64,000 bases of DNA from Qipengyuania aestuarii (GTDB lineage: Bacteria > Pseudomonadota > Alphaproteobacteria > Sphingomonadales > Sphingomonadaceae). The stretch lies in contig NZ_JAIGNP010000003.1 in the NCBI RefSeq assembly GCF_019711535.1, positions 682,001-746,000 on the forward strand, given 5' to 3'. Of the stretch, positions 27,813 to 36,638 are shown one piece after another (the first letter of the stretch is position 1; every line of letters starts with the position of its first letter). The translations under genes and the position numbers were made by a program. The notes beneath the pieces were generated by a model. The model was not told where the DNA came from and ran no database searches. It saw only the letters and a list, made by a program, of their open reading frames with translations.

Positions 27813-28439
27813 ATGAACAAGCCCGAAAACCTTGCCCATGCGATGGCCGAACGCGCCCGCTTCCGCGAAATGAAGGAAGGGACGAAGGAAGACTGGGCGA
27901 TCATCGGGGCGGAATACCGCGCTTTTGCCAGGGGCCTGCCCGACCGGGTGCTCGATCATCTCAGGCTGCTCGACGGCGATTTCGGCGGCTTTCCGATCTG
28001 CCGACTCGAACATTCGCTCCAGACGGCGACGCGCGCGCACCGCGACGGGCGGGACGAGCAATATGTGGTCATGGCGCTGCTGCACGACATCGGCGATACG
28101 CTGGGCAGCTACAACCATCCCGAAGTGGGCGCGGCGATCATCAAGCCTTTCGTGAGCGAGGAGATCCACTGGATCTGCCAGAACCACGGCGCGTTCCAGG
28201 GCTATTACTATTTCCACCATCTCGGCATGGACCGCGATGTGCGCGAGACCTTCCGTGACCACCCCCATTTCGAAGCCTGCGCGGAATTCTGCGAGAAATA
28301 CGATCAGGCCGCTTTCGATCCCGATTACGAAAGCGAGGAACTGGCCTTTTTCGAACCCATGCTGCGCCGGGTCATGGCGCGACCGCTGGCCTCGGCCTAT
28401 GCCAAGGCGGCGGAAGACCAGCCCGCGACTGGGGAATAG
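27813..28439 (+). CDS. HD-domain protein (PhnZ/MIOX-like)
   Basis: A 208-residue HD-fold protein. Metal ligands are visible in RLEHSLQTATRAH, MALLHDIGD and SYNHPEVGAAI, and the C-terminal block NHGAFQGYYYFHHLGMDRD with FEPMLRRVM matches the mixed-valence di-iron HD oxygenase group (PhnZ-like), though plain hydrolase activity is also possible. ATG 27813 with GGAGAGAG upstream. No phosphonate genes are near. Confidence 0.78.
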   Translation: MNKPENLAHAMAERARFREMKEGTKEDWAIIGAEYRAFARGLPDRVLDHLRLLDGDFGGFPICRLEHSLQTATRAHRDGRDEQYVVMALLHDIGDTLGSYNHPEVGAAIIKPFVSEEIHWICQNHGAFQGYYYFHHLGMDRDVRETFRDHPHFEACAEFCEKYDQAAFDPDYESEELAFFEPMLRRVMARPLASAYAKAAEDQPATGE

Positions 28440-28449
28440 CGAATAGCGC

Positions 28450-29136
28450 TCAGCCCGCCTCGCCCGAGACGATGTCTTTCAGCTGGTCGTAACCCACCGC
28501 GCCTTCGAAACTGCGATCCCCGAACACCCAGCTGGGCGTGCCGGTGAAGCCCAGCTGCTGGGCAAATCCGGAATTCTGCGCCAGTTCGGCGCTGACCTCG
28601 TCGGAAGCGGCGAAAGTTCGTGCCTTTTCCATGTCCAGACCGGCGGTGCGGGCGGCGGCGGCGATGTTATCCGCAGTGGGCGAACCCAGCGCGAACAGCG
28701 CGTGGAAGAAGGCATCGTACTTGCCCTGATCCGCCGCGGCGAGGCCCATGCGCGCCGCTTCCTCGCTGCCGTCGAAGATCGGCCATTCACGGATGACCAC
28801 GCGCAAATCGGGATCGGCGGCGATCAGGCGGTCGACATCGGCCACGCTCGCGCGGCAATAACCGCAGGCGTAATCGGTGAACTTTACCAGCGTCTTTGAA
28901 CCATTGGGGTTACCCAGCACAGCGCCGTCGAAGGGCTCGGACACCGGACCCGCCACCGAGGCCAGCCGCTCGCGCGATTGCTTGGTCTGATAGGCTTCGG
29001 CCATTTCCGGCAGGATTTCGGGGTTGGCCACCAGATAGTCGTGCGTCTGCGCGTGGCCGAGGCCGCTGTAAGTGAACAGCGCCGCGCCGCCAAAGCCCGA
29101 CAGCAGGCCGATCGCCACCATCAATATGTATTTCAT
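28450..29136 (-). CDS. DsbA-family thiol-disulfide oxidoreductase
   Basis: A 228-residue periplasmic thioredoxin-fold protein (Com1/BdbD-like). Signal anchor at about 3-25; redox site FTDYACGYCRASVADV (CGYC) near residue 92; the cis-Pro loop is FTGTPSWVFGDRSFEG. It lies 18 bases after the M48 protease gene on the same strand, so they may be co-transcribed and both work in envelope protein quality control. Confidence 0.92.
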   Translation of the reverse strand: MKYILMVAIGLLSGFGGAALFTYSGLGHAQTHDYLVANPEILPEMAEAYQTKQSRERLASVAGPVSEPFDGAVLGNPNGSKTLVKFTDYACGYCRASVADVDRLIAADPDLRVVIREWPIFDGSEEAARMGLAAADQGKYDAFFHALFALGSPTADNIAAAARTAGLDMEKARTFAASDEVSAELAQNSGFAQQLGFTGTPSWVFGDRSFEGAVGYDQLKDIVSGEAG

Positions 29137-29154
29137 CAGATCCCCGGGATGTCT

Positions 29155-30537
29155 TTATCGTCTGCGCTTGTCGCAGTTTGCGCGGTCCATCTCGCACATC
29201 TGTTCCATCAGTGCACGCGCTTCCATCGCGATGTCCTGCGCGCGCAGCCAGTCGGGCGAACCGTAGGGCAGCTGCGCCTCGGCCGCCTGCGCGCTACGCA
29301 GGGCCAGAGGGTACTGGCGGCGCATCACCTGCTGTTCGGCGCTGGCGAGGCGGGCGCGGGCCATGTCGCCGCGCGCGGCATAGACCACGCCCAGCTGGTA
29401 CCACGCGAAGGGATTGTACCGGTCCCGCCCCACGGCGGCGCGCAGCACCTGCTCGGCCTCTTCGAAATTGGCCTTGTCCTCGGTCGCGATCAGCGCATGG
29501 CCGAGCGAGGAGGCGATCAGCGGTTCGGCGCGGGTCAGATCGACCGCCTTGCGCAGCGGCACGATCGCTTCTTCCGGGCGGCCCGATTCCAGCAGGACCT
29601 GGCCCTTAAGCTCGAGGAAATAGGGATCTTCGGGCGCTTTCGCGATCAGCGCATCGGTGGTTTCCAGCGCGCGTTCGACCAGCGCATCCTTGTGATAGGC
29701 ATAGGCGCGGGCATAGAGCGCGGGGATGGAGGTGTCGCTTTCCGGATAGTCGCGCAGCGTCGCCTCCGGGTCGGCGACATAGCCTTCCAGCTTGGCCTTC
29801 ACGCGCGCGAAATTGGTTTCCCATTTCGGGTTGAGCGGGGCGTCCCACGCCGGATCGCGCTCGTAGACCTCGCTCAGCTTGGCGATACGATCGCCCGACA
29901 GCGGGTGGGTGCGGTAGAAGCCCGATTCGTCCTTCTGGCTGATGCCGCGGCGGAATTCCTGGTTGAGCAGCTTGCCGAAGAAGGCGAGCGAGCCCTTGCC
30001 GGTGATGCCTGCCTTGGACAGATATTCCGCCCCCGCCGCATCGGCGCTGGCTTCCTGCGTGCGGCTGAAGGCCAGGAACTTGCCCATCGCCGCCTGCTGG
30101 CCCGCCGCGATGATGCCCATGGCCGCTTCGCCACCGCCCGCCAGCGCCGCGCCGATTCCGGCGAGGAGCGACAGGATCGAGATGTTCGCCGCCGTCTGGT
30201 AGCCTTCGCCGATGCGGATCACGTGCCCGCCGGTGACATGGCCCAGTTCGTGCGCGATCACGCCCTGCACTTCATTGGCGGTATCGGCGGCATCGATCAG
30301 CCCGCTGTGGATATAGACCGCCTGCCCGCCCGCCACGAAGGCGTTGATCGATGGATCGTTGATCAGGATGACATCGACATTGTTCGGCTCCAGCCCCGCC
30401 GCCTCGATCAGCGGTTTGGAGATATCGTCGAGAAAGGCCTCGGTCTCCGCATCGCGCAGGATCGACTGGGCAGCGGCGGGCTGCGCGGCAAAGATCGCAA
30501 GCGCAAGGATCGCGGCGATATGGGAGAAAAATCGCAT
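29155..30537 (-). CDS. M48-family metalloprotease with TPR repeats (BepA/YfgC-like)
   Basis: A 460-residue exported protease. Signal peptide ends near AAQPAAAQ (24). Zinc motif HELGH lies in VQGVIAHELGHVTGGH near residue 130; the third ligand region is EASADAAGAEYLSKAG. The C-terminal half (about 270-440) holds TPR-like helices (ARAYAYHKDALVERAL, FAWYQLGVVYAARGDM). The BepA family degrades or helps assemble outer-membrane proteins. Confidence 0.93.
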   Translation of the reverse strand: MRFFSHIAAILALAIFAAQPAAAQSILRDAETEAFLDDISKPLIEAAGLEPNNVDVILINDPSINAFVAGGQAVYIHSGLIDAADTANEVQGVIAHELGHVTGGHVIRIGEGYQTAANISILSLLAGIGAALAGGGEAAMGIIAAGQQAAMGKFLAFSRTQEASADAAGAEYLSKAGITGKGSLAFFGKLLNQEFRRGISQKDESGFYRTHPLSGDRIAKLSEVYERDPAWDAPLNPKWETNFARVKAKLEGYVADPEATLRDYPESDTSIPALYARAYAYHKDALVERALETTDALIAKAPEDPYFLELKGQVLLESGRPEEAIVPLRKAVDLTRAEPLIASSLGHALIATEDKANFEEAEQVLRAAVGRDRYNPFAWYQLGVVYAARGDMARARLASAEQQVMRRQYPLALRSAQAAEAQLPYGSPDWLRAQDIAMEARALMEQMCEMDRANCDKRRR

Positions 30538-30547
30538 CGCCCCCAGC

Positions 30548-31477
30548 CTAGGGGGTTTTTGGCTGAACCGGAACTGAAGTTGTTACCGCGCGGTCCATGA
30601 ACTCCATCATGGTGTCGAACACCAGCCCGTCGCGCCGCCACGGGCTGGCCAGCATCAGCAGCGGATCGGCGTGGTTCTTGCCCGGCAGGTAAAGCGTTTC
30701 GACACTGTCGCCTGGCGCCCGCAAGGCTGCCGCCAGCGCCTGCGAATTGCGCGGCTTCACAGTGGTATCCGCCTCGCCGTGGACCAGCAGCACGGGCGGC
30801 AGCCCGGGGAGCACGTTGTTGACCGGCTGGCTCTCGGCGCCCGCGCCCACGCTCTGGAAGGCGGCGCGGGTGCTGTCGACATCGAAGGGGTAGAAATCAT
30901 AGGGGCCCGACAGGCCCACGATCCCGCGTACCGCGCGCAGCGGCACGCCCGCCTGCTCCAGCCAGCGCGGATCGAGCGCGGCCTGCACGGCATTATAGGC
31001 GCCCGCCGAATGGCCCGCGATCACGATGCGCTGCGGATCGCCGCCATAGCGCGCAATGTTGCGGTGGACCCAGCCGATCGCCGCCGCCGTATCTTCGACC
31101 ATGGCGGGATAGCGCCCGCCCTCGCCCAGCCGGTAACCGCCCAGCACCGCGACATAACCCTCGCGCGCGACATTGCGCGCCACGAAGCCATAGTCCGCCG
31201 GATCGCCGCTCGCCCATGAGCCGCCGTGGAAGAACACGAACACCGGCAGCGCGTCCCCGCCTGCCGCAGCCGCGCGGAACACGCGGACCTGCTGCTGGGG
31301 CGAGGGGCCGGTGCTGGCGATTTCCATCAATTCGACTGCTGCGGAAGGGCCCGCGATCCGGTCCACCGTGTCGAGCACGGCGGGGCCATTGCGCTGCACC
31401 GCGATCCACAGCCCCAGCCCGGCCAGCAGCACGAGCGCGAGGAGGATGGCGAAAGCCCACATCACCCGCCGCCTCAT
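30548..31477 (-). CDS. Alpha/beta hydrolase (esterase/lipase, HSL-like)
   Basis: A 309-residue hydrolase anchored by an N-terminal membrane helix (about 7-27). Oxyanion motif FFHGGSWASGD, nucleophile elbow GHSAGAY, and late Asp/His candidates in HGEADTTVKP and PGKNHADPL. The overlap of four bases with the DUF2183 gene upstream shows co-translation. Substrate unknown. Confidence 0.9.
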   Translation of the reverse strand: MRRRVMWAFAILLALVLLAGLGLWIAVQRNGPAVLDTVDRIAGPSAAVELMEIASTGPSPQQQVRVFRAAAAGGDALPVFVFFHGGSWASGDPADYGFVARNVAREGYVAVLGGYRLGEGGRYPAMVEDTAAAIGWVHRNIARYGGDPQRIVIAGHSAGAYNAVQAALDPRWLEQAGVPLRAVRGIVGLSGPYDFYPFDVDSTRAAFQSVGAGAESQPVNNVLPGLPPVLLVHGEADTTVKPRNSQALAAALRAPGDSVETLYLPGKNHADPLLMLASPWRRDGLVFDTMMEFMDRAVTTSVPVQPKTP

Positions 31478-32598
31478 CCGGCCGCCTCTGCCGTGTCCCC
31501 CTTGCCTACCGACCCCTGGCCGACCGAATCGACGATGGTCTTCGCCTCGTCATCCTCGAGCAGGCCGATCGAGGCGAGGAAATCGTGCCCCTGCTCATAG
31601 CCCTCGCCCAGCCACAGCGGGATCCCGGCGGCCTCCAGCGAGGCCTTGGCCGCCAGTTCCTCCGCGCTCATCGCCTCGCCCACCTTGCGGATGAACACGG
31701 CGCGCACGCGGCCCGGCATGGCCTTGGCGATATCGGCGAAGGCGGTCAGGTCGCCTTGCGAATCGTCCCCGATCAGCGCGAATTTCAGTTCCGGATAGGT
31801 GCCGATGATGCCTTCGATCGCCGCGCGCTTGTGCGCCCCGTGGCTGGAGGACCCGAAGGTCGCCCGGTTGAGGCCCCAGTCGCGCAGCATGATCGGGCCG
31901 AGCGGCAGCCCGCGCCCTTTCATATAGGTCACGAGATAGGAAAACAGGTTCCACGGGCTGGAGGAGACATAGAAGAACGGCCGCCGCGAGGCGCGCTGGT
32001 GATCGCCCGCATGGCCGCCGTCCCCCGGCATCCCCTCGTTCCCGCCAAGCGCGTTGTAGAACATGTCCGCCCCGGGCACGAGAATGCGTTCTTCGGGCAT
32101 CTGCATCAGCACGCGCCGCCAGTTGCGCATCACCGCGCGGAAATTGCCAGTAATGCCGGTCTCGATGATCGTATCGTCGATGTCCGAAATCATGGCGAGG
32201 CCGGTGCTGGTCCCTGGCGCCAGCACGTGGCCGTCGACGCATTGTTCGCCCGCATCGTTGCGCCAGTGCAACGTCACCGTTTCCCACTGCGGATGCTCTT
32301 CGTAAGGCCACTCGCCTTCCAGCGCGATGTCGAAATGCGCGAAGCCTTCCTTGTCGGTGGTTGCCTGGTGGCGGCGCGTTTGCCCGCCGGGTGACACCAC
32401 TTCCAGTTCGACCGCGAAGCCGCCCGCTTCATGGCTGGCGAATTGCGACAGCATGGTGCGCATCGCCCGCCAGCGGCCGGTCTTGCCGAACTCGCTCACG
32501 CGCGAGCGCAGGGCGCGCACGGTGATGTGCAGGCGGTCGCGGTTGCGATAGCCGAAATAGGGCTGAATGCGGACGGGTGCGCTGGGAAAAAACGGCAT
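31474..32598 (-). CDS. DUF2183 (App1-like) phosphatase-domain protein
   Basis: A 374-residue protein with the App1p phosphatidate-phosphatase-like catalytic domain. The HAD-type motif I is ISDIDDTIIETG (D-x-D-x-T), motif II PFFYVSSSPWNLF, and the late acidic motif FALIGDDSQGDL. All catalytic Asp residues are present. The N-terminal about 150 residues are family-typical. Lipid phosphatase activity is inferred from the family. Confidence 0.9.
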   Translation of the reverse strand: MPFFPSAPVRIQPYFGYRNRDRLHITVRALRSRVSEFGKTGRWRAMRTMLSQFASHEAGGFAVELEVVSPGGQTRRHQATTDKEGFAHFDIALEGEWPYEEHPQWETVTLHWRNDAGEQCVDGHVLAPGTSTGLAMISDIDDTIIETGITGNFRAVMRNWRRVLMQMPEERILVPGADMFYNALGGNEGMPGDGGHAGDHQRASRRPFFYVSSSPWNLFSYLVTYMKGRGLPLGPIMLRDWGLNRATFGSSSHGAHKRAAIEGIIGTYPELKFALIGDDSQGDLTAFADIAKAMPGRVRAVFIRKVGEAMSAEELAAKASLEAAGIPLWLGEGYEQGHDFLASIGLLEDDEAKTIVDSVGQGSVGKGDTAEAAG

Positions 32599-32673
32599 GG
32601 GGCGAACCGCTAGCCTGCGGTCCGCCCCATACTCAAGCCATTCGTCCCGCGAATGCGCGGATTATGCCCGCGA

Positions 32674-35154
32674 TCAGCGGCCCGCCAGCTTCATCGCGGC
32701 GGATTCGAGCAGGCCGGTGTCATGCGGCACTTCGCCGATCACCTCGGCCCCGCCATCGGGCGTGCGGCGCACCATGACCAGTGCGGTTTCCGGGCCGTCC
32801 TCGGCCAGATCGCCCACCGGCAATTGCGCGATCACGCGGCGCTGTTCGTGGCCGCTGCTTTCGGCGGCGATCACCGCCTTGATGCTGACATCGAAGGCGC
32901 GGCCCACGGCTTCGTAAAGCGCGCGGCGGCTGCGATCCGGCGTCGTGCGCGCGGCTTCGGTCAGTTCGTGAACGGCAGCCAGCAGGCCGTGCAGGCTTTC
33001 CGGCTCGGGATGGCCGGCACGCTCCTCGGCGACCAGATCGCCCTGCGCAACCGCTTCGGCGCCGTGGTCCTGCTCTGGCGCGGGCTGTTCGTCCACGATC
33101 AGCTCTTCGCCAAGCTCGAGCGGTTCGGCGGCCGCTTCGGGTTCCGCGACATAGGGTTCGAGCGAGAGCGGCTCGTCTTCGGCCTCATCGGAAGGCTGCT
33201 GGTAGGAAACCTCGTAACTGGCTTCGTAAGGCGCCGCATATCCGGCGTCTTCGCCATGCACGTCGTCGGCATGCCCATTGTCGCCATGCTCGGCCTCGGC
33301 ATGCTCGTCTTCGGCGGGCGCATAATGCGTGGCAGGAGCCGTGTAGGTTTGCTCAAACCCGGTCTCCGGCTCGGCTTCTGCTTCGCTGACCGCGTCATAA
33401 TGCGCTTCGCCGCCCTCGTGGCTCAGCGCTTCGGGTTCGTGGGCCGGGGCGTCTTCCGGCTCCGGCGCATAGCCATAGGCCGGGCCCTGATCGTAATCAT
33501 AGCTCTCGCCGAACTCGCCCTCATCCTCGTCCTCGTCATAGGCTTCGGGGGTGAGCAGCGTGTCGACCGAAGGCGCCTTGGGGCGGAACAGCGGGCGTTC
33601 CTCGGCCTCTTCCTCGGCGCTGTCGTCCTCATCGTCCAGCGAACCCAGATCGATCGGCGATTTGCCGCGCACGCTGGAGCTTACCAGCGACATCAGGCGG
33701 CTGTTGAGATCGATATCGGCAAGCGGATTGACCACCCCGTCGACATCTTCCTCGGTCTCTTCCTCGTCGTCCCACTCGGGCAGGCCATATTCCTCGGCGA
33801 TCGACATGGGGGACGGTGCAGGCTCTTCGGCCCCGTCGTCCGCCGCCGCGCCGCCGATCGGATTGCCCAAGGCGTCGACCGCGCGATTGCGCTTCGGCGT
33901 GAGCACGGGCTCTTCGGCCGCGTCCGCGTAACCCGCCTCATGGCCGGTGTCGTAGGAAACAGCTTCCTGACCGGCATCGTAAGCGGCGTAATCCTGCGGC
34001 TCCTGGGGCTCGGGCGCCCATTCGCCGGTGGCAGGCTGGTCATAGGCCGATTCGGCCCCCGTGTCGGCTTCGTAGCCCTGGCCTTCCTGGCCATAGGCAT
34101 TCTGGCCGAAGCTGGGCGAGGGCAGCTCCACCGGCTCGTCCTGCTCGCCGTAAGCCTGATCTCCGTAGGAGGTCTCGCCATAGGCGGAGGCGCTCAGCGC
34201 ACTGTTCATGGACAGCACGTTGTCCTGCGCGGGTTCTTCCTGCGGCGCGGCGTAACCGGGTTCGCTTGGCGCTTCGTAAGTCGCTTCCGGCGCGGATTCC
34301 CAAGCCGATTCTGCGGCCGTTTCCGGGGCGCTTTCCGCCTCGGGCCGAGTGCCGTCGTCATGGCTGGCTTCCTGGCCGGCATCCGGCGAAGAGGCCGGTT
34401 CGGGGTCGCTCAGCCCGTGGCCCGAGCGCAGGCGCGCAAGCCGCTTGGCAAATTCATCGCGGACGGTTTCGTGGCGGCGGTCGAAATGCACGATATTGGC
34501 CATGTCGGCTGGCTCCTGTGCGCTGTGGTCGGTGGAAGGTGCGCCCTGCTGGGCAAGAGCTGCGTCGATTTCATTCAGCAGCGCATCGGCGGTGGCGGCG
34601 TCGGCGATCTCTTTCCAGTTCACCACCGCATAGACGAAATCGATCGTGTCGTAGTCGCTCGAATAGGGCAGCAGCACGCCGCGATAGGCGACCCGGCGGC
34701 CGCGCGCATTGCGCGCTTCGGCTTCGAAATTGACCGGGCCCTGCGCCGAAACGACGCGCAGATAATTGTCCGCCACCTTGGCCAGCAGCGAATCGCCGGG
34801 AATGTCGTCGAGCGTTTCGACCAGATCCTGCGCGCGGCATTCGCCCTGCAGTTCGCTGCCCACGAACTGGATCGAGGGCGTCGTGCTGCCGGTCGAAAAA
34901 TCGAGCAGCACCGAATAGGGGCCGAAATCGCCGAGGAATTCGGGTTCGAGATCCTCGATATGCGGCAGCGTGCCGTTGCCCAGCAGGCTGGCCCAGTGAT
35001 TATAGGCGCGCACCTGCATGCGGCGTTCGTCCTGCCCGACCGGCGATGGCGGCGGGTTGGAATGCGCGCCGTCGTCGTAATTCTGGGAGCCGTGGCGCTG
35101 CTCGAATCCGTCATCGCCGCCATATGCGTCGAAATCTGAGCCTAACGTATCCAT
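32674..35154 (-). CDS. Large acidic PAS-domain protein, unknown function
   Basis: An 826-residue very acidic protein. The N-terminal part (about 45-190) resembles a PAS_5 domain (AYNHWASLLGNGTLPHIEDLEP, FGPYSVLLDFS, VYAVVNWKEI). Residues about 230-690 are low-complexity Glu/Ala/Tyr/Pro sequence with recurring AYG/YGE motifs, probably disordered. The last 100 residues form a compact domain (LLAAVHELTEAARTT, RALYEAVGRAFDVSIKA). The start MDTLGSDF at 35154 is chosen over upstream codons in G-rich intergenic DNA. Base bias follows the unusual composition. Confidence 0.78.
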   Translation of the reverse strand: MDTLGSDFDAYGGDDGFEQRHGSQNYDDGAHSNPPPSPVGQDERRMQVRAYNHWASLLGNGTLPHIEDLEPEFLGDFGPYSVLLDFSTGSTTPSIQFVGSELQGECRAQDLVETLDDIPGDSLLAKVADNYLRVVSAQGPVNFEAEARNARGRRVAYRGVLLPYSSDYDTIDFVYAVVNWKEIADAATADALLNEIDAALAQQGAPSTDHSAQEPADMANIVHFDRRHETVRDEFAKRLARLRSGHGLSDPEPASSPDAGQEASHDDGTRPEAESAPETAAESAWESAPEATYEAPSEPGYAAPQEEPAQDNVLSMNSALSASAYGETSYGDQAYGEQDEPVELPSPSFGQNAYGQEGQGYEADTGAESAYDQPATGEWAPEPQEPQDYAAYDAGQEAVSYDTGHEAGYADAAEEPVLTPKRNRAVDALGNPIGGAAADDGAEEPAPSPMSIAEEYGLPEWDDEEETEEDVDGVVNPLADIDLNSRLMSLVSSSVRGKSPIDLGSLDDEDDSAEEEAEERPLFRPKAPSVDTLLTPEAYDEDEDEGEFGESYDYDQGPAYGYAPEPEDAPAHEPEALSHEGGEAHYDAVSEAEAEPETGFEQTYTAPATHYAPAEDEHAEAEHGDNGHADDVHGEDAGYAAPYEASYEVSYQQPSDEAEDEPLSLEPYVAEPEAAAEPLELGEELIVDEQPAPEQDHGAEAVAQGDLVAEERAGHPEPESLHGLLAAVHELTEAARTTPDRSRRALYEAVGRAFDVSIKAVIAAESSGHEQRRVIAQLPVGDLAEDGPETALVMVRRTPDGGAEVIGEVPHDTGLLESAAMKLAGR

Positions 35155-35323
35155 TCCAGCAAAAGCCCCCGGGCAGTGTGTTCGAGGCATGCTATGTGCC
35201 CCGCCCATGCTGAAAAAAGAGTTAAGGTTAATCGGGCCGGTAAGCATGAGCCTACCGCTGGCTGATGGGGTGGGCCCAGGCTGGGGACCTGAGCGCGGAG
35301 CCTGAGCGCGCTCGCCTGAATGT

Positions 35324-35373
35324 CGGGCCACTGGGGGCCACTTGGGGGGCCACTCGGGGCCTCGGGGGCGGGC
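35324..35373 (+). repeat. G-rich direct repeats, possible G-quadruplex
   Basis: GGGCCACT recurs three times (from about 35325, 35336 and 35347) within a stretch that has five runs of three to six G on the plus strand. It lies in the 245-base gap between two minus-strand genes, where I see no gene. Confidence 0.5.
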
Positions 35374-35399
35374 CGAACTCGTCAGGCCCGCGGCTCGTC

Positions 35400-35873
35400 C
35401 TAGAGCATGTAGCGCATGCGGATCGTCATGCTGCGATCCTGCGTGCCGATACCGAATTCGGCATCGTGGAAGGCAGGCGGTCCCATGCGCACGGGGGCAT
35501 CGCGCGAAAAACCGAAGCCTTCGCGCGGCATCATGCCCAGCGCGCGGTCGGCCTTGCCATTGGCGTTCTCGTCATGAAGCAGGGCGATGGCGTAATTGCC
35601 CGGCGGCACATCCTCGAAGGTGAGGGTGAGCCTGCCTTCATGGGCCTCGACCCGGCTCGATTTGGTGCCTGCGACTCCCCGGCATTTGGGGAAATTCTTC
35701 TCGCTCGCCGTCATGCAGGCCAGCACCACGCCATCGGCATTCCTGAGATTCGTGACGGTCACCACCACCTTGGCGGCCTTGCCGGTCGTGGCGGAATGGG
35801 GAAGGGGCGCGCCGCCGCCCAGCGCCAAGGCGGCGACGGGAAGGATGGCGATTCGTTTCGCGAGCCCGCTCAA
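35400..35873 (-). CDS. DUF2141-family exported protein
   Basis: A small secreted protein (about 157 residues). Signal region IAILPVAALALGG; DUF2141 blocks VVVTVTNLRNADGVVLACM, FEDVPPGNYAIALLHDENANGKADR and PREGFGFSRDA are clear. The start is set at TTG 35873, which overlaps the stop of the upstream desaturase-type gene in a TTGA arrangement; an ATG at 35945 would overlap that gene by 76 bases and put 25 residues before the signal. Family function is unknown. Confidence 0.75.
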   Translation of the reverse strand: MSGLAKRIAILPVAALALGGGAPLPHSATTGKAAKVVVTVTNLRNADGVVLACMTASEKNFPKCRGVAGTKSSRVEAHEGRLTLTFEDVPPGNYAIALLHDENANGKADRALGMMPREGFGFSRDAPVRMGPPAFHDAEFGIGTQDRSMTIRMRYML

Positions 35874-36586
35874 ATGCGCGTACTCAGCCCCTTGTCGGTT
35901 CCGCACAAACGATCCCAGAACCTGAAATAAAGCCCGTAATTGCATCGATATTCTTCGTGATGACGTTGGTGATGGCTAGCGGTTATCAGCCATCCTCCTA
36001 ACGCGGAGTGAACCAGCCGTTTGGGAAACAGCTCCCAGCCCATGTGATTGGTGACGCCCATCACCGTCATCACCAGCAGCACCAGGCTCAGCATGGCGAT
36101 ATGGATCGGGATCACGAAGACCAGCAGCGGAATGACGATCGCGCCGGTCAGCGCTTCCCAGGGGTGGAAGCTCATCGCCGCCCAGGCGGTGGGCGGACGG
36201 CTGGCGTGGTGGACGGCGTGCATCGCGCGGAACAGCTTGGGGCGGTGCATCAGCCGGTGGGTCCAGTAGAACCAGCTGTCATGGAGGAAGAGATAGATCA
36301 GCGGGGCCAGCGGCAGATACCACAGCGGCAGCGCGTCCCATTTGGCATAGATGCGGGTCCAGCCGCGTTCCTGCCAGCCCCAGGCCACTATGCCCGCCGG
36401 AATGCCGTAAATCGCGGCCGAAACCAGCGACCAGCCGATCTCGCGGCGGATCTGCCGGCCCAGTTTCGCGTGATATCCCGGCAGCCTGCGCCCCGTGGCA
36501 AAGGCGAACAGGCCGCTGGTCGCCAGATAGCGCGCCGCGACGATCGCGGTCATGGACAGGGCGGAGATGAGAATGGCGGTCCACAT
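35870..36586 (-). CDS. Fatty-acid hydroxylase/sterol-desaturase superfamily membrane protein
   Basis: A 238-residue di-iron membrane enzyme. Histidine boxes are FLHDSWFYWTHRLMH, AMHAVHH and ASHHQRHH, with NHMGWELFP between. Four hydrophobic segments are visible. The substrate (sterol, hopanoid, fatty acid or carotenoid) cannot be set; carotenoid hydroxylases of the CrtZ type are shorter. Confidence 0.88.
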   Translation of the reverse strand: MWTAILISALSMTAIVAARYLATSGLFAFATGRRLPGYHAKLGRQIRREIGWSLVSAAIYGIPAGIVAWGWQERGWTRIYAKWDALPLWYLPLAPLIYLFLHDSWFYWTHRLMHRPKLFRAMHAVHHASRPPTAWAAMSFHPWEALTGAIVIPLLVFVIPIHIAMLSLVLLVMTVMGVTNHMGWELFPKRLVHSALGGWLITASHHQRHHEEYRCNYGLYFRFWDRLCGTDKGLSTRI

Positions 36587-36638
36587 GATGCTGGTCTTCC
36601 GCCCTAGTCTCTAAATCGCCCCAGGTTAAGAACTGCTT

